Shown piece after piece: positions 18,985-29,256 of a DNA stretch of 64,000 nucleotides; the stretch's first letter is position 1, and each line of letters starts with the position of its first letter. Source of the DNA: Rhizobium sp. SSA_523 (GTDB taxonomy: Bacteria > Pseudomonadota > Alphaproteobacteria > Rhizobiales > Rhizobiaceae); assembly GCF_030435705.1 (NCBI RefSeq), contig NZ_CP129382.1, positions 3,466,501 through 3,530,500 on the forward strand, written 5' to 3'. The notes under the pieces were generated by a model. That model ran no database searches, was not told the DNA's origin, and was given only the letters and a program-made list of their open reading frames with translations. Position numbers and translations under genes: made by a program.

Positions 18985-21525
18985 ATGGTCATCGATCGAC
19001 TTCTCGCACGTTTCAAAATACAAACGAAGGTCATTGCCTTCATTATTCCTTTTGTCGTCAGTATATCCGCTGTAGGTTTTTCCGGTCTTTATGCGTCGAA
19101 CCTGCTTCAGGCGCGGATGGACATCTCCAATTCGGTTCTGCAATCCTTAAGTGGATTCAAGTCGGTCTATGCCGGCATGACGGAATTTCTGAAAAATCCG
19201 AGTGAAGACACGCGGGCGGCGTTGACGCAGCAGGTTGCCGCGCAGAGCAAGGTTCTGGATACCGTGCGTTCCGCCGCCACGAGCAGCGAGGGCGCCTCCG
19301 AGATCGATGCCGCAATGGCCGGCACCAGCGCCATCACCGGTCAGATCGATCAGTTGTGGGCCCGCTACCAGGATGAGGTTCAGGCGCAGGCGCAGATCGA
19401 GGCCGCTCTCGGCGCAATTGTGAAGCTCGAAGCCGATATCACCAATTACGCCACGGTCAGCCGCGAGAACCTCTCCGCCGACGAGGCGAAGGCGAAGAAC
19501 CTGCTGCGGGATGCCGAGCGGCTGACGCGCGGATCGGCCGTCATTGCCGGCCTCGTGGCGGAGTTCAACGGCAAGACGGCGGCACAGGAGCGCATGGATA
19601 TCCTGCGCGGGAAATTCGCCGCGCTGGCGGAAGCCGTCGGCGAGATTGCGGCCGCCCTGCCGGTCGATCAGAAGGTTCTTGCCGATCAGCTGACGGAAAG
19701 CGTTCAGCAACTGAAACAGCAGCTGGATCTCGGCATCGCCAATGATGCGACCATCGGTGCGAGCGAAAGAACGATCAACCTGATGCGCCCGGCGGCCATC
19801 CGTCTTCAGGGCGCCGCTTCGATGAAGGCGCGGGAGGCCACCGAAGTGTTCGGCAGGCTGGATGCGCCGATCGCCACGGCCACCAAGTTTTCCAGTGCTG
19901 CCCGCCAGCTGATGGACGCGGTCAAGACGCTCGAATTGCGGACGGTGCGGTACATCGCTGCCCCCACCGAGGCGCTCCTGAACGATCTGCAGGGCGCTCT
20001 CATGACCGTCGACATTGCCGCCGGCGCGCTGCAGACGGATCCAGGCGTTCCCAAGGAGGCGCAAGCGAGAGCCAATGCCATGGTTCCGCTCATCACCACC
20101 CTTGACGAAAACACGCTCGCACTGCTCGACCTGTCGGGCAAGCGCCAGAAGGCCTTCGATGCCGCCGCGGCGGAGATTTCGCAGATCTGGGGCAATCTGA
20201 CGAGCTTTGCCGGGCATCAGCGCGATGCCGCAGGCCTGGAACGCGACAAGGCGAACCAGATCTCCGTGACCGCCATGATCATCGGCATTCTCGTCGCCAT
20301 CTTCGCCGGCCTCGGTCTGATCTTCACCTTCAAGGGGCCCATCCTGCAGATCGCCGCCACCATGCGGCGTCTGGCATCGGGCGACCTCAATACCTCGATC
20401 GAAGGCGAGGGGCGCCGGGACGAGCTTGGCGACATGGCCCGCGCGCTGGGCATCTTCAAGGAAAATGCACGGGAGAAGGTTCGCCTCGAGGCCGAGAGCG
20501 AGGAGGAGCGTGCGGCCGCCGAGGCCGAGCGCCTGCGCGGCGAGGCGGAAAAGCAGGAGATCGACCGGCAGATCCAGTTTGCGGTGTCCGCCCTGGCCGG
20601 AGGTCTGGAGCGGCTTGCGGCGGGCGATGTATCCGCCACCATCGATACGCCCTTTGTCGGCCGGCTGGAACAGCTGCGAGCCGACTTCAACCGCTCGCTG
20701 AACCGTCTCCAGGACACGATCGGCCAGATCCAGACGAATGTGGTGGCCATTCAGGGCAATGTCCGCCAGATGTCGCAATCCACCGACGACCTGTCGCGGC
20801 GCACCGAAACCCAGGCAGCATCCCTGGAGCAGACGGCGGCTGCCGTCAACGAGGTCACCGCCAATGTGCGCTCCGCCGCCGAACGTGCGCGGGAGGCCAA
20901 TCGCATCGTCGAAGAGACCCGTCACCAGACGGAGGGATCGATCGTGATCGTCGGACAGGCGGTAACGGCGATGAGCCGGATCGAGGCCGCTTCGCAGAAG
21001 ATCGGCCAGATCACCGAAGTTATCGACGGGATCGCCTTCCAGACCAATCTGCTTGCGCTGAATGCCGGTGTCGAGGCGGCGCGTGCCGGTGAGGCGGGCA
21101 AGGGCTTTGCCGTCGTGGCGCAGGAGGTGCGGGAGCTGGCGCAGCGTTCCGCAGCGGCGGCCCGGGAGATCAAGGGCCTGATCGGTGCCTCGACGGACGA
21201 GGTGGCAGGGGGCGCAAGGCTGGTTCAGCAGACCGGCGATGCGCTGGCCACGATCGGCGAACAGGTCTCCCGCATGTCCTCGCAAGTGGAAAGCATTGCC
21301 AGCTCGGCGCGCGATCAGGCCTCTGCGCTGCAGGAAGTCAATGGTGCCGTCGGCCAGATGGACCAGCTGACGCAGCAGAATGCCGCCATGGTGGAAGAGA
21401 CCAGCGCCGCCAGCCGGCAGCTCGCCGACGAGGCCGACCAGCTGGTGGCCCTTCTTGGCCAGTTCCGCATCGCGCAAGGCGGTATGGACAGCAGCCGGAC
21501 AAGCAGAATGTTCCGCGCAGCCTAG
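18985..21525 (+). CDS. Methyl-accepting chemotaxis protein
   Basis: Transmembrane chemoreceptor of 846 residues. TM1 is near residues 17-39 and TM2 near 424-446; between them is a large helical periplasmic sensor region of about 385 residues, rich in Ala and Gln. Two HAMP units follow TM2 (around [19 protein letters not shown] and [17 protein letters not shown]). The signalling hairpin tip has the conserved [28 protein letters not shown] sequence. No CheR-docking pentapeptide ends the protein. The ATG at 18985 follows CAGGAA. The ligand is unknown. The 184-base gap upstream should hold its promoter. The codon usage is like its neighbours. Confidence 0.92.
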   Translation: MVIDRLLARFKIQTKVIAFIIPFVVSISAVGFSGLYASNLLQARMDISNSVLQSLSGFKSVYAGMTEFLKNPSEDTRAALTQQVAAQSKVLDTVRSAATSSEGASEIDAAMAGTSAITGQIDQLWARYQDEVQAQAQIEAALGAIVKLEADITNYATVSRENLSADEAKAKNLLRDAERLTRGSAVIAGLVAEFNGKTAAQERMDILRGKFAALAEAVGEIAAALPVDQKVLADQLTESVQQLKQQLDLGIANDATIGASERTINLMRPAAIRLQGAASMKAREATEVFGRLDAPIATATKFSSAARQLMDAVKTLELRTVRYIAAPTEALLNDLQGALMTVDIAAGALQTDPGVPKEAQARANAMVPLITTLDENTLALLDLSGKRQKAFDAAAAEISQIWGNLTSFAGHQRDAAGLERDKANQISVTAMIIGILVAIFAGLGLIFTFKGPILQIAATMRRLASGDLNTSIEGEGRRDELGDMARALGIFKENAREKVRLEAESEEERAAAEAERLRGEAEKQEIDRQIQFAVSALAGGLERLAAGDVSATIDTPFVGRLEQLRADFNRSLNRLQDTIGQIQTNVVAIQGNVRQMSQSTDDLSRRTETQAASLEQTAAAVNEVTANVRSAAERAREANRIVEETRHQTEGSIVIVGQAVTAMSRIEAASQKIGQITEVIDGIAFQTNLLALNAGVEAARAGEAGKGFAVVAQEVRELAQRSAAAAREIKGLIGASTDEVAGGARLVQQTGDALATIGEQVSRMSSQVESIASSARDQASALQEVNGAVGQMDQLTQQNAAMVEETSAASRQLADEADQLVALLGQFRIAQGGMDSSRTSRMFRAA

Positions 21526-21577
21526 GCTCGCCCGAAACCTCTTGCGGCCGGAAGCTGTCTTCCGCGTCAAGCTTATG

Positions 21578-21609
21578 AACCGTCCGGCGTCAGGCCGGGC
21601 GGTTTTTTC
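21578..21609 (+). terminator. Rho-independent terminator after the chemoreceptor gene
   Basis: The stem AACCGTCCGGC pairs with GCCGGGCGGTT around a short loop and runs into six T (21603-21608). It lies about 50 bases after the chemoreceptor stop. Confidence 0.85.
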
Positions 21610-21739
21610 TTGGCTATTTACCATGCCTGGCGATTGAATTGCCGGCGCGCCGCCACATCTGCAGTGAGAGGTGCTTCTTCAGCACTTCTTAACAGACCTG
21701 GCTCACTCTGAAGGGATGCGGCTGTCCGCCTGTCCCTGC

Positions 21740-21764
21740 GGAACAGTCGCCTGATCCTGGCGTT
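21740..21764 (+). promoter_or_regulatory. EcfG-type general stress promoter
   Basis: GGAAC (21740-21744), 16 bases, then CGTT (21761-21764), an exact match to the -35/-10 pattern read by EcfG sigma factors in alphaproteobacteria. The next ATG is 33 bases downstream (21797). Confidence 0.75.
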
Positions 21765-21796
21765 CTGTCAGGACTAACAAAGGTTGAGGAACAGTC

Positions 21797-21925
21797 ATGC
21801 AGAAGTCGCGTGCACGTGCCATTGCCATTGCTCAAGCGAAAACCGACAGCAAGCGCCAGCTTTTCCTGGTAACGCTGTTTGCCACAGCCGCGCTTCTGGC
21901 GGTGCCGGGCCTGCTGCTTCTCTGA
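21797..21925 (+). CDS. 42-residue single-pass membrane protein
   Basis: The short frame MQKSRARAIAIAQ... has a basic N-terminal half and one hydrophobic segment covering residues about 22-42, ending in LLLL at the C-terminus. The ATG has GAGGA at the right distance. An EcfG-type promoter lies just upstream, and a terminator of the preceding gene isolates it. This supports a real stress-induced small membrane protein. I do not recognise a family and assign no function. Confidence 0.6.
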   Translation: MQKSRARAIAIAQAKTDSKRQLFLVTLFATAALLAVPGLLLL

Positions 21926-22042
21926 AGCCTGCCGCGAAAAATTAGGGAGCGTGTCGCGAGAAGCCGGGCGGCGGACTTGCCGAAGCGGCATGCGCGACAG
22001 CAAGACCCCAAACAGCGGCTGACCGGGCCTTGCGGCGGCGCC

Positions 22043-22324
22043 TCAGCGTCCGCAGCCAGGCGACACGTGACCCGCGCATGACGCAGAGGCGGCCGGTTCC
22101 TCCTCCTTCCTCAAATCCTCCGCGGCGCGAGCCGGGCAGGCTTCGGGCGAGGGCCATTGCCGGCCTGGTTTCGGGAGCCAAGCCCGGAGCCAAGCCAGGA
22201 TCCAAGGTAGAAGCCGGGCGAGAGGCCGCGGCACGGGTTCTGCGAGACTGCGATAGAAATCCTCTTCAGAGACCGGCGGACGGACCCATCGGGCGGCCAC
22301 CATGGCGACAATCAGATCTTGCAT
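22043..22324 (-). CDS. Hypothetical 93-residue protein
   Basis: The frame begins MQDLIVAMVAARWV, with AGGAG six bases before the ATG, which is the main reason to believe it. The first 35 residues look like real protein; then comes a Trp/Leu/Pro-rich stretch (LLPWILAWLRAWLPKPG) and a low-complexity tail. It is divergent from the LysR gene that starts 87 bases away. No family is recognised, and the C-terminal part could be chance coding. The region 21926-22042 before it holds nothing I can identify. Confidence 0.45.
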   Translation of the reverse strand: MQDLIVAMVAARWVRPPVSEEDFYRSLAEPVPRPLARLLPWILAWLRAWLPKPGRQWPSPEACPARAAEDLRKEEEPAASASCAGHVSPGCGR

Positions 22325-22411
22325 GGATCACTCCTGGTGTGACGTGATCCCCTCTATTAGACGCAAGACCTCCATTCCCGAACAGGCGAAAATCGACTAG
22401 GTTTTTCATCC

Positions 22412-23320
22412 ATGAAAAACATTGGCTGGGATCTCTACGCGCAATTTCTGGAAGTGGCCCGGCATGGCGGCCTGTCCGGCGCCGGCGCATCGACCGGGCT
22501 CAGCCCCGCAACGCTCGGCCGCAAGATGCTGGACCTGGAGGCCGCTCTCGGTCGCCCGCTCTTTCTCCGCAGCCGCACCGGCTATCGTCTGACGGCGGAT
22601 GGCGAAACGCTGATGGCCTATTGCCTGGAGATGGAAGGCGTGGTGCGCAGCCTGTCGGGCTGGGCAAGCGAAACGCAGCGGCCACCCCTTGTCCGCTTGT
22701 CCTGCGGCACATGGATGGCCCGCTTCCTGCTTGGCAGCGATCTGCCGAAATCGCTGCGCGAGCGTTGCCGGCTGGAGGTGGTGATCGGCGAGCGCCGGGC
22801 CAATCTCGCCCATCGCCAGAGCGATGTCGGCATCAGGGCCTTCGAGCCGCAGGAGGCCAATCTGGCCTCGGCCATGCTGGGACAGGTCGCCTATGCGGCC
22901 TACCGTGCGCGGTCCGACAAGGACGGCAAGCCGCTGCCCTATATTGCCGTGACGGAGGAAGAGGCTCCCTCGGCCTATCTGCAATATCCGCACCGGCATC
23001 ATCAAGACAGGATCGGCCTGATTGTCAGCCGACCTTCCTTCCTTCTGGATGCCGCAAGGGCCGGAGCGGGCCTTGCGGTGCTTCCCTGCTTTGTCGGGGA
23101 TTGCGACGAGGACTTGCAGCGCGATGGCGGGGAAATTCCGGCGCTGCGGCATCGCCAGTGGATCGTGATGAATGCCGAGGACCGGCATCGCAGGGAGATC
23201 CGCGATCTTGTAGACCGGGTTAGCGCGCTGATCAGACAGAACGCGGATCTCTTTGCCGGGCAGCGGGAACACCTGCCCGGCTCCGGCATGGGCGAAGCGG
23301 TGGATGCCGGATCCCTATGA
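22412..23320 (+). CDS. LysR family transcriptional regulator
   Basis: DNA-binding regulator of 302 residues. The N-terminal winged helix-turn-helix spans about residues 8-65 (FLEVARHGGLSGAGASTGLS, then LGRKMLDLEAALGRPLF). The remainder is a LysR effector-binding domain, somewhat shorter and more divergent than usual in its first half. The target is not clear; the small gene divergent from it (22043-22324) is the obvious candidate. It converges on the small gene downstream of aceA. Confidence 0.85.
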   Translation: MKNIGWDLYAQFLEVARHGGLSGAGASTGLSPATLGRKMLDLEAALGRPLFLRSRTGYRLTADGETLMAYCLEMEGVVRSLSGWASETQRPPLVRLSCGTWMARFLLGSDLPKSLRERCRLEVVIGERRANLAHRQSDVGIRAFEPQEANLASAMLGQVAYAAYRARSDKDGKPLPYIAVTEEEAPSAYLQYPHRHHQDRIGLIVSRPSFLLDAARAGAGLAVLPCFVGDCDEDLQRDGGEIPALRHRQWIVMNAEDRHRREIRDLVDRVSALIRQNADLFAGQREHLPGSGMGEAVDAGSL

Positions 23321-23327
23321 CATCGCC

Positions 23328-23564
23328 TCAGCGTGGATTGGCCACAACGACCGGGATCAGCAGATCGCCCCAGTGGCCGTCTCCGCCGTGATGGCGCGCG
23401 GAGCGAACGAGTTCGACGGAAACGCCGGCATCGACGGCACGCATGACGGCATGGTTCAGCCGGTGCAGCTCATTGGCGAGGGTGCGGATGGCCGATTGCT
23501 GCTCGGCCGTCATGGCGGTGGACTGCTCTTCGGCACGTTCCTTGACGCGGGTCTGGACATTCAT
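23328..23564 (-). CDS. Small conserved protein downstream of aceA
   Basis: A 78-residue soluble protein beginning MNVQTRVKERAEEQST. The first 45 residues are highly helical and charged, with TAEQQSAIRTLANELHRLNHAVMRA-like heptads, and the C-terminus has DLLIPVVVAN. The ATG has AGGAG upstream. It is in the same direction as aceA, 97 bases after its stop, and probably co-transcribed at reduced level across the hairpin in the gap. From memory, small genes of this type occur next to aceA in other rhizobia, but their function is unknown to me. Confidence 0.65.
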   Translation of the reverse strand: MNVQTRVKERAEEQSTAMTAEQQSAIRTLANELHRLNHAVMRAVDAGVSVELVRSARHHGGDGHWGDLLIPVVVANPR

Positions 23565-23614
23565 GGCATTTCTCCTCTTGTTGTGTCGGGGTTGTTGATG
23601 GGAAAACCTGGTCC

Positions 23615-23644
23615 CCAACCCCTCGGCATGAGCGGAGGGGTTGG
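23615..23644 (-). promoter_or_regulatory. Hairpin between aceA and the small gene
   Basis: A perfect 10-bp stem (23615-23624 with 23635-23644) and a 10-base loop lies 18 bases after the aceA stop. It lacks a T-run, so it may stabilise aceA mRNA rather than end it. Confidence 0.6.
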
Positions 23645-23661
23645 AGAGGACGTGGTGGTAA

Positions 23662-24951
<1,290 letters not shown>

Positions 24952-25031
24952 AGCCTGTCTCTCCCAGATCGACCGAGGCCTCCGATCCGCCACTTGCGGA
25001 CCGCATTCTGCACTCGATCTCTGCGACAAGA

Positions 25032-25169
25032 TTTACAGTGCATTGCAGCGAAGCTCTAGAAAATAAGAAGATCTGCCATCCAAAATAAGGTTAGCTTGTC
25101 TTGTCTTTGACTTCGGCTTCTGTAAATCTGTAAAAATTGTAAAGAAGACTCTGTCGGCAGCGTTGTAAA
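25032..25169. promoter_or_regulatory. Clustered TGTAAA half-sites between aceA and its regulator
   Basis: TGTAAA occurs at 25121, 25129, 25138 and 25164 on the plus strand and inverted (TTTACA) at 25032. The first three are spaced 8 and 9 bp apart. A TGCNNNGCA element (TGCATTGCA, 25039-25047) lies nearer to aceA. These are plausible binding sites for the ScfR/RamB-like regulator encoded next door and possibly for PhaR. Confidence 0.5.
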
Positions 25170-25179
25170 AGGATGTGAC

Positions 25180-26598
25180 ATGGCCGAGAACAAAATCTTT
25201 GCCGGGCCGAGGGTCCGCCGCCTGCGCCTCAGCCTCAATCTCACCCAGACGGCCATGGCCGAGGGTCTCGGCATCTCGCCCTCCTATCTCAACCTCATCG
25301 AGCGCAACCAGCGGCCGCTGACGGTGCAACTGCTGCTGCGGCTGTCCTCCGTCTACAAGGTCGATCTCGACAAGCTGCAGGGAGAGGGCGGCGGTGCGGC
25401 CGCGCAATTGCGCGAGGTTTTCGCCGATCCGCTGCTGTCCGGCGAAATTCCCGGCGACCAGGAACTGATCGAGGTGGCGGAGGGCGCTCCCAACGCGGCT
25501 GTCGGCATCATCAAGCTCTACCGCGCCTATCGCGAGCAGGCGGAGCGGCTTTCCGACCTGGCCGATCTTCTGGCGCGGGAGGGGCATGAAACCTCGCTGT
25601 CCGGCGCTCGCCTGCCGATGGACGAAGTGCGCGAGACCCTGGAGCGGCGACCCTATTATTTCGAGCGGATCGAGGCGGCGGCGGAAGCCTTCCATGCCAC
25701 GTTGGCACCGGGCGACGATCTGCCGGCGGCCCTGAAGGCCTGGCTGCGCAACACGCACGGCATTGTCGTGCGCATGCTGCCGGTGCATGCCATGCCGACG
25801 CTGCGCCGCCGCTATGACCGCCATTCCATGCGCCTGTTTCTGTCCGAACGGCTGTCGCTTGTCGATCGGGTCCGCGAGATCGCCCAGGAGGCAGCGCTGC
25901 TGGCGCTGGGTGCGGATATCGCCGCCGAACTGGAGGGCCTGTCGCTCTCGACGGGCGAGGCGCTGCGGATCGGCCGGTTCGAACTCGCCCGTTATGCCGC
26001 CCATGCGCTAATGATGCCCTATGGCAGCTTCCACGCGGCTGGCCAGCGCGCCCGGTGGGATGTCGATCTTCTCGTCTCGCGCTTCGACGTCTCCTTCGAA
26101 CAGGCGTCCCACCGGCTTGTCTCGCTCTGCCGACCGGGCGCTGCGGCGCCGCCCTTCTTCCTGATGGAGGTCGACCATGCCGGCAACATCATCCGGCGGG
26201 CGGGGGCGCAAGGCTTCCCGCAGGCGCGCTTTGGCGGTCACTGTCCCAAGCTCGGCCTCCACAGCGCCTTTGCCCAGCCGGGGCAATTGCTGGCGGAGCG
26301 GGTGGAAATGCCCGATGGCGCGGCTTTCCTGACGCTGTCGCGTACGCTGGAAGGCCCCAAGGCAGGCTTTGGCGAACGCCTGCGCCGCACAGCCATGCTT
26401 CTCGGCTGCGATTACGCGGCTGCCCAGGAGACGGTGTATTTCACTGCGGCGCAGTTGCCGGCATCCTTGGTAGCCGCCGGAACCGCCTGCAAGCTGTGCG
26501 AACGGCAGGGATGCCTGTCGCGCGCGGAACCGCCGCTGACGCGCCCTCTGGGGTTGGACGAAATGGTCACGGGCCTCAGCGCCTTCGATTTCCAGTAG
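25180..26598 (+). CDS. XRE family regulator of C2 / short-chain acyl metabolism (ScfR/RamB type)
   Basis: Cytoplasmic regulator of 472 residues. The N-terminal helix-turn-helix (residues about 10-64: LRLSLNLTQTAMAEGLGISP, then YLNLIERNQR) is followed by a long domain with the IrrE-like/DUF2083 layout of RamB and MccR proteins. Near the C-terminus is a Cys cluster (CKLCERQGC). Members of this family sense acyl-CoA or related effectors and control glyoxylate or propionate genes. Its divergent position beside aceA supports such a role. Regulation of its own gene through the shared TGTAAA elements is likely but inferred. Confidence 0.85.
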   Translation: MAENKIFAGPRVRRLRLSLNLTQTAMAEGLGISPSYLNLIERNQRPLTVQLLLRLSSVYKVDLDKLQGEGGGAAAQLREVFADPLLSGEIPGDQELIEVAEGAPNAAVGIIKLYRAYREQAERLSDLADLLAREGHETSLSGARLPMDEVRETLERRPYYFERIEAAAEAFHATLAPGDDLPAALKAWLRNTHGIVVRMLPVHAMPTLRRRYDRHSMRLFLSERLSLVDRVREIAQEAALLALGADIAAELEGLSLSTGEALRIGRFELARYAAHALMMPYGSFHAAGQRARWDVDLLVSRFDVSFEQASHRLVSLCRPGAAAPPFFLMEVDHAGNIIRRAGAQGFPQARFGGHCPKLGLHSAFAQPGQLLAERVEMPDGAAFLTLSRTLEGPKAGFGERLRRTAMLLGCDYAAAQETVYFTAAQLPASLVAAGTACKLCERQGCLSRAEPPLTRPLGLDEMVTGLSAFDFQ

Positions 26599-26828
26599 GG
26601 TGCGGGCGGTCCGCAGGACGCGGTGAAAATCGGCCCTGGCGGGCGTGCGGCACCGCACATTTTCGCTTGTGGGCCGCGGCAAACCTTCCTACTCTTCCCG
26701 TCGAGACGTCCATTACGACGATGGCCGGACGATGCCTGACGGTTGAATACCTGACGGAAAAATGCCGACCACTGGAATGCCGAACACAAGAATGTCGACC
26801 GAGCCGAGACCGGGAACAGGAGAAGATC

Positions 26829-27923
26829 ATGACACGCACCTTGCTTCGCACGCTGGCGCTCGCCGCCACCGCACTGGTCTCCACAGCCGCACTTGCGCAG
26901 GATCGCGTCGTCCACGTCTACAACTGGTCCGATTATATCGATCCCGTCATTCTCGAGGATTTCACCAAGGAAACGGGCATCAAGGTCGTCTATGACGTCT
27001 TCGACAGCAATGACCTGGTGGAGACCAAGCTTCTCGCCGGCGGTTCCGGCTATGATGTCGTCGTGCCGACCGGACCCTTCCTGGCGCGCCAGATCAAGGC
27101 CGGCGTCTTCCAGAAGCTCGACAAGTCCAAATTGCCCAATCTGACGAACCTCTGGCCGGTCGTGTCCGAGCGTCTGGCGAAATACGATCCGGGCAATGAT
27201 TATGCCGTCAATTATATGTGGGGCACCACCGGCATCGGCTACAATGTCGACAAGGTCAAAGCGGCGCTGGGCGATATTCCCGTCGACAGCTGGGACGTGC
27301 TGTTCAAGCCGGAAAACGCCGAGAAGCTGAAGTCCTGCGGCATCAATATCCTGGATGCCTCCGATGAGACCTTCGCGATCGCCATGAATTATATTGGCAA
27401 GGATCCCGACAGCAAGGTGGCGGCCGATCTGGAGGCTGGCGGCGAGGTCTACAAGAAGATCCGGGCAAGCGTGAAGACCTTCAATTCCTCGGCCTATATC
27501 GATGAACTGGCCAATGGCGATACCTGCATTTCCATCGGCTGGTCGGGCGATGTCCTGCAGGCCAGGACGCGCGCCGAGGAAGCCGGCAACGGTGTGAAGG
27601 TGGATTACGTGATCCCCAAGGAAGGCACCTATATGTGGTTCGACAACCTAGCCATCCCCGCCGATGCCAAGAATGTCGAGGAGGCCCATGCCTTCATCAA
27701 CTATCTGATGAAGCCGGAGGTGATCGCCAAGGCATCCAATTATGTGCAATATGCCAATGGCAATCTTGCGGCCCAGAAATTTGTCGACGAAGCCGTGCTG
27801 AAAAACCCCTCGGTCTATCCGGGCGAGGCAACGCTGTCGAAGCTCTTCACCATCTCTCCCTACGATCCGCGGGCGCAGCGCATCATCAATCGCGAATGGA
27901 CGGCGATCAAGACCGGCCAGTGA
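26829..27923 (+). CDS. potF: Putrescine ABC transporter, periplasmic binding protein
   Basis: Periplasmic polyamine receptor of 364 residues. A longer open frame extends upstream into the previous gene, but the ATG at 26829 gives a clean signal peptide (MTRTLLRTLALAATALVSTA, cleavage near ALA-QD) and has AGGAGAAG before it. The mature protein begins VVHVYNWSDYIDP, a PotD/PotF hallmark, and has VPTGPFLARQI and later WSGDV in the ligand pocket. It leads the operon potFGHI. The 230 bases upstream (26599-26828) hold three loose copies of AATGCCGAC and presumably the promoter. Confidence 0.92.
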   Translation: MTRTLLRTLALAATALVSTAALAQDRVVHVYNWSDYIDPVILEDFTKETGIKVVYDVFDSNDLVETKLLAGGSGYDVVVPTGPFLARQIKAGVFQKLDKSKLPNLTNLWPVVSERLAKYDPGNDYAVNYMWGTTGIGYNVDKVKAALGDIPVDSWDVLFKPENAEKLKSCGINILDASDETFAIAMNYIGKDPDSKVAADLEAGGEVYKKIRASVKTFNSSAYIDELANGDTCISIGWSGDVLQARTRAEEAGNGVKVDYVIPKEGTYMWFDNLAIPADAKNVEEAHAFINYLMKPEVIAKASNYVQYANGNLAAQKFVDEAVLKNPSVYPGEATLSKLFTISPYDPRAQRIINREWTAIKTGQ

Positions 27924-27942
27924 GCCGGCCTCTGCCACATGG

Positions 27943-27965
27943 GCCCCGGTCGACAGGATCGGGGC
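27943..27965 (+). promoter_or_regulatory. Hairpin between potF and potG
   Basis: A 9-bp stem with one G-U pair (27943-27951 with 27957-27965) and a 5-base loop lies 19 bases after the potF stop. It has no T-run and sits, like the hairpin after aglE, between a binding-protein gene and the other transporter genes. Confidence 0.5.
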
Positions 27966-28017
27966 GGGGACCGGACCGGACTATCAGTGATCGCTGCAAC
28001 GACAAGCGGGGGCGTGC

Positions 28018-29244
28018 ATGGCAAAATCTCTCGGGCCGGTAAAACGCAGGTTTTCACCCTGGACGGATCCCTCCGCAACGCCGTTCATCCGTTTCGAGAA
28101 CATCACCAAACGCTATGGTGATTTCGTTGCCGTCAACAATCTCAACCTCGATATTTACGAGCGCGAATTCTTCTCGCTGCTCGGCCCCTCCGGCTGCGGC
28201 AAGACCACGCTGATGCGCATGCTCGCCGGCTTCGAGCAACCGAGCGAAGGCCGCATTCTCCTGCAGGGGCAGGACCTGTCCGGCACGCCGCCCTATAAGC
28301 GGCCGACCAATATGATGTTCCAGAGCTATGCCCTGTTTCCGCATATGACGGTGGAGAAGAACATCGCTTTCGGTCTGGAGCAGGACGGGCTCGCAAAGCA
28401 GGAGATCCGGACGCGGGTGGAGGAAATGCTGCGTCTCGTGAAGCTGGAGAGCTTTGCCCGGCGCAAGCCCGCCCAGCTGTCCGGCGGCCAGCGGCAGCGT
28501 GTCGCCCTGGCGCGGTCCCTGGCCAAGCGCCCGAAAGTGCTGTTGCTGGACGAACCGCTCGGCGCGCTGGACCGCAAGCTGCGGGAGGAGACGCAGTTCG
28601 AGCTGATGGATATCCAGCATACGCTTGGCCTGACCTTCCTGATCGTGACTCACGACCAGGAGGAGGCGATGACGGTGTCGGACCGGATTGCGGTTATGGA
28701 CAAGGGCGTCGTCCAGCAGGTGGCAACGCCGGCCGAAATCTACGAGGCGCCGAATAGCCGCTATGTGGCGGAGTTCATCGGCGACATCAACATCATGGAA
28801 TGCGCGCTGACCGATGTCACCCCCGCAAATGCCGGGCCCTCTCGTGCCACGCCTGCGGATACCCCATTAGCCCAGACGGACGTTTCCTCTGCCAGGGCCG
28901 GTGCGCCACCGGTGCTGCGGCTGGAAAGCGACGGCCTTGCCATTGCCGTCGAGCAGGATTGCGCCGCCGGCAAGGGTGACAGGGTCGCCTTTGCCATCCG
29001 GCCGGAAAAGGTCCGCATCTCGCTCGATGCGCCAGCCGAGACGAAGGTCAACTGCGCCTATGGCGAGGTCTGGGATATCGGCTATCTCGGCGATTTTTCG
29101 GTGTTTCTGGTAAAGCTGGCCGATGGCCGCATCCTGCGCGCCGCGCAAGCCAATATTTCCCGGCTGGTCGATCGGCCGATCACCTTCGGCGATATGGTCT
29201 GGTTGAGCTGGGCCCGCGATGCGGGCCTTGTCTTGACGCACTGA
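28018..29244 (+). CDS. potG: Putrescine ABC transporter ATP-binding protein
   Basis: ATPase of the PotFGHI transporter, 408 residues. It has Walker A GPSGCGKTT (about residues 58-66), the signature LSGGQRQR, Walker B LLLDEPLGALDRK and the H-loop THDQEEA. A TOBE domain ends the protein. Between the ATPase core and TOBE (residues about 265-300) is an Ala/Pro/Thr-rich linker that looks longer than in typical PotG (about 380 residues) and may be a small insertion. The ATG lies 94 bases after potF. Confidence 0.92.
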   Translation: MAKSLGPVKRRFSPWTDPSATPFIRFENITKRYGDFVAVNNLNLDIYEREFFSLLGPSGCGKTTLMRMLAGFEQPSEGRILLQGQDLSGTPPYKRPTNMMFQSYALFPHMTVEKNIAFGLEQDGLAKQEIRTRVEEMLRLVKLESFARRKPAQLSGGQRQRVALARSLAKRPKVLLLDEPLGALDRKLREETQFELMDIQHTLGLTFLIVTHDQEEAMTVSDRIAVMDKGVVQQVATPAEIYEAPNSRYVAEFIGDINIMECALTDVTPANAGPSRATPADTPLAQTDVSSARAGAPPVLRLESDGLAIAVEQDCAAGKGDRVAFAIRPEKVRISLDAPAETKVNCAYGEVWDIGYLGDFSVFLVKLADGRILRAAQANISRLVDRPITFGDMVWLSWARDAGLVLTH

Positions 29245-29256
29245 GGAGGGGCGGGC

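Noticed and set aside
19147..21624. An 825-residue open frame opposite the chemoreceptor gene
   Set aside because: Shadow of the chemoreceptor; the opposite strand has all receptor domains.
26055..27923. A 622-residue fusion upstream of PotF
   Set aside because: The first 258 codons overlap the regulator gene out of frame; the signal peptide begins at 26829.
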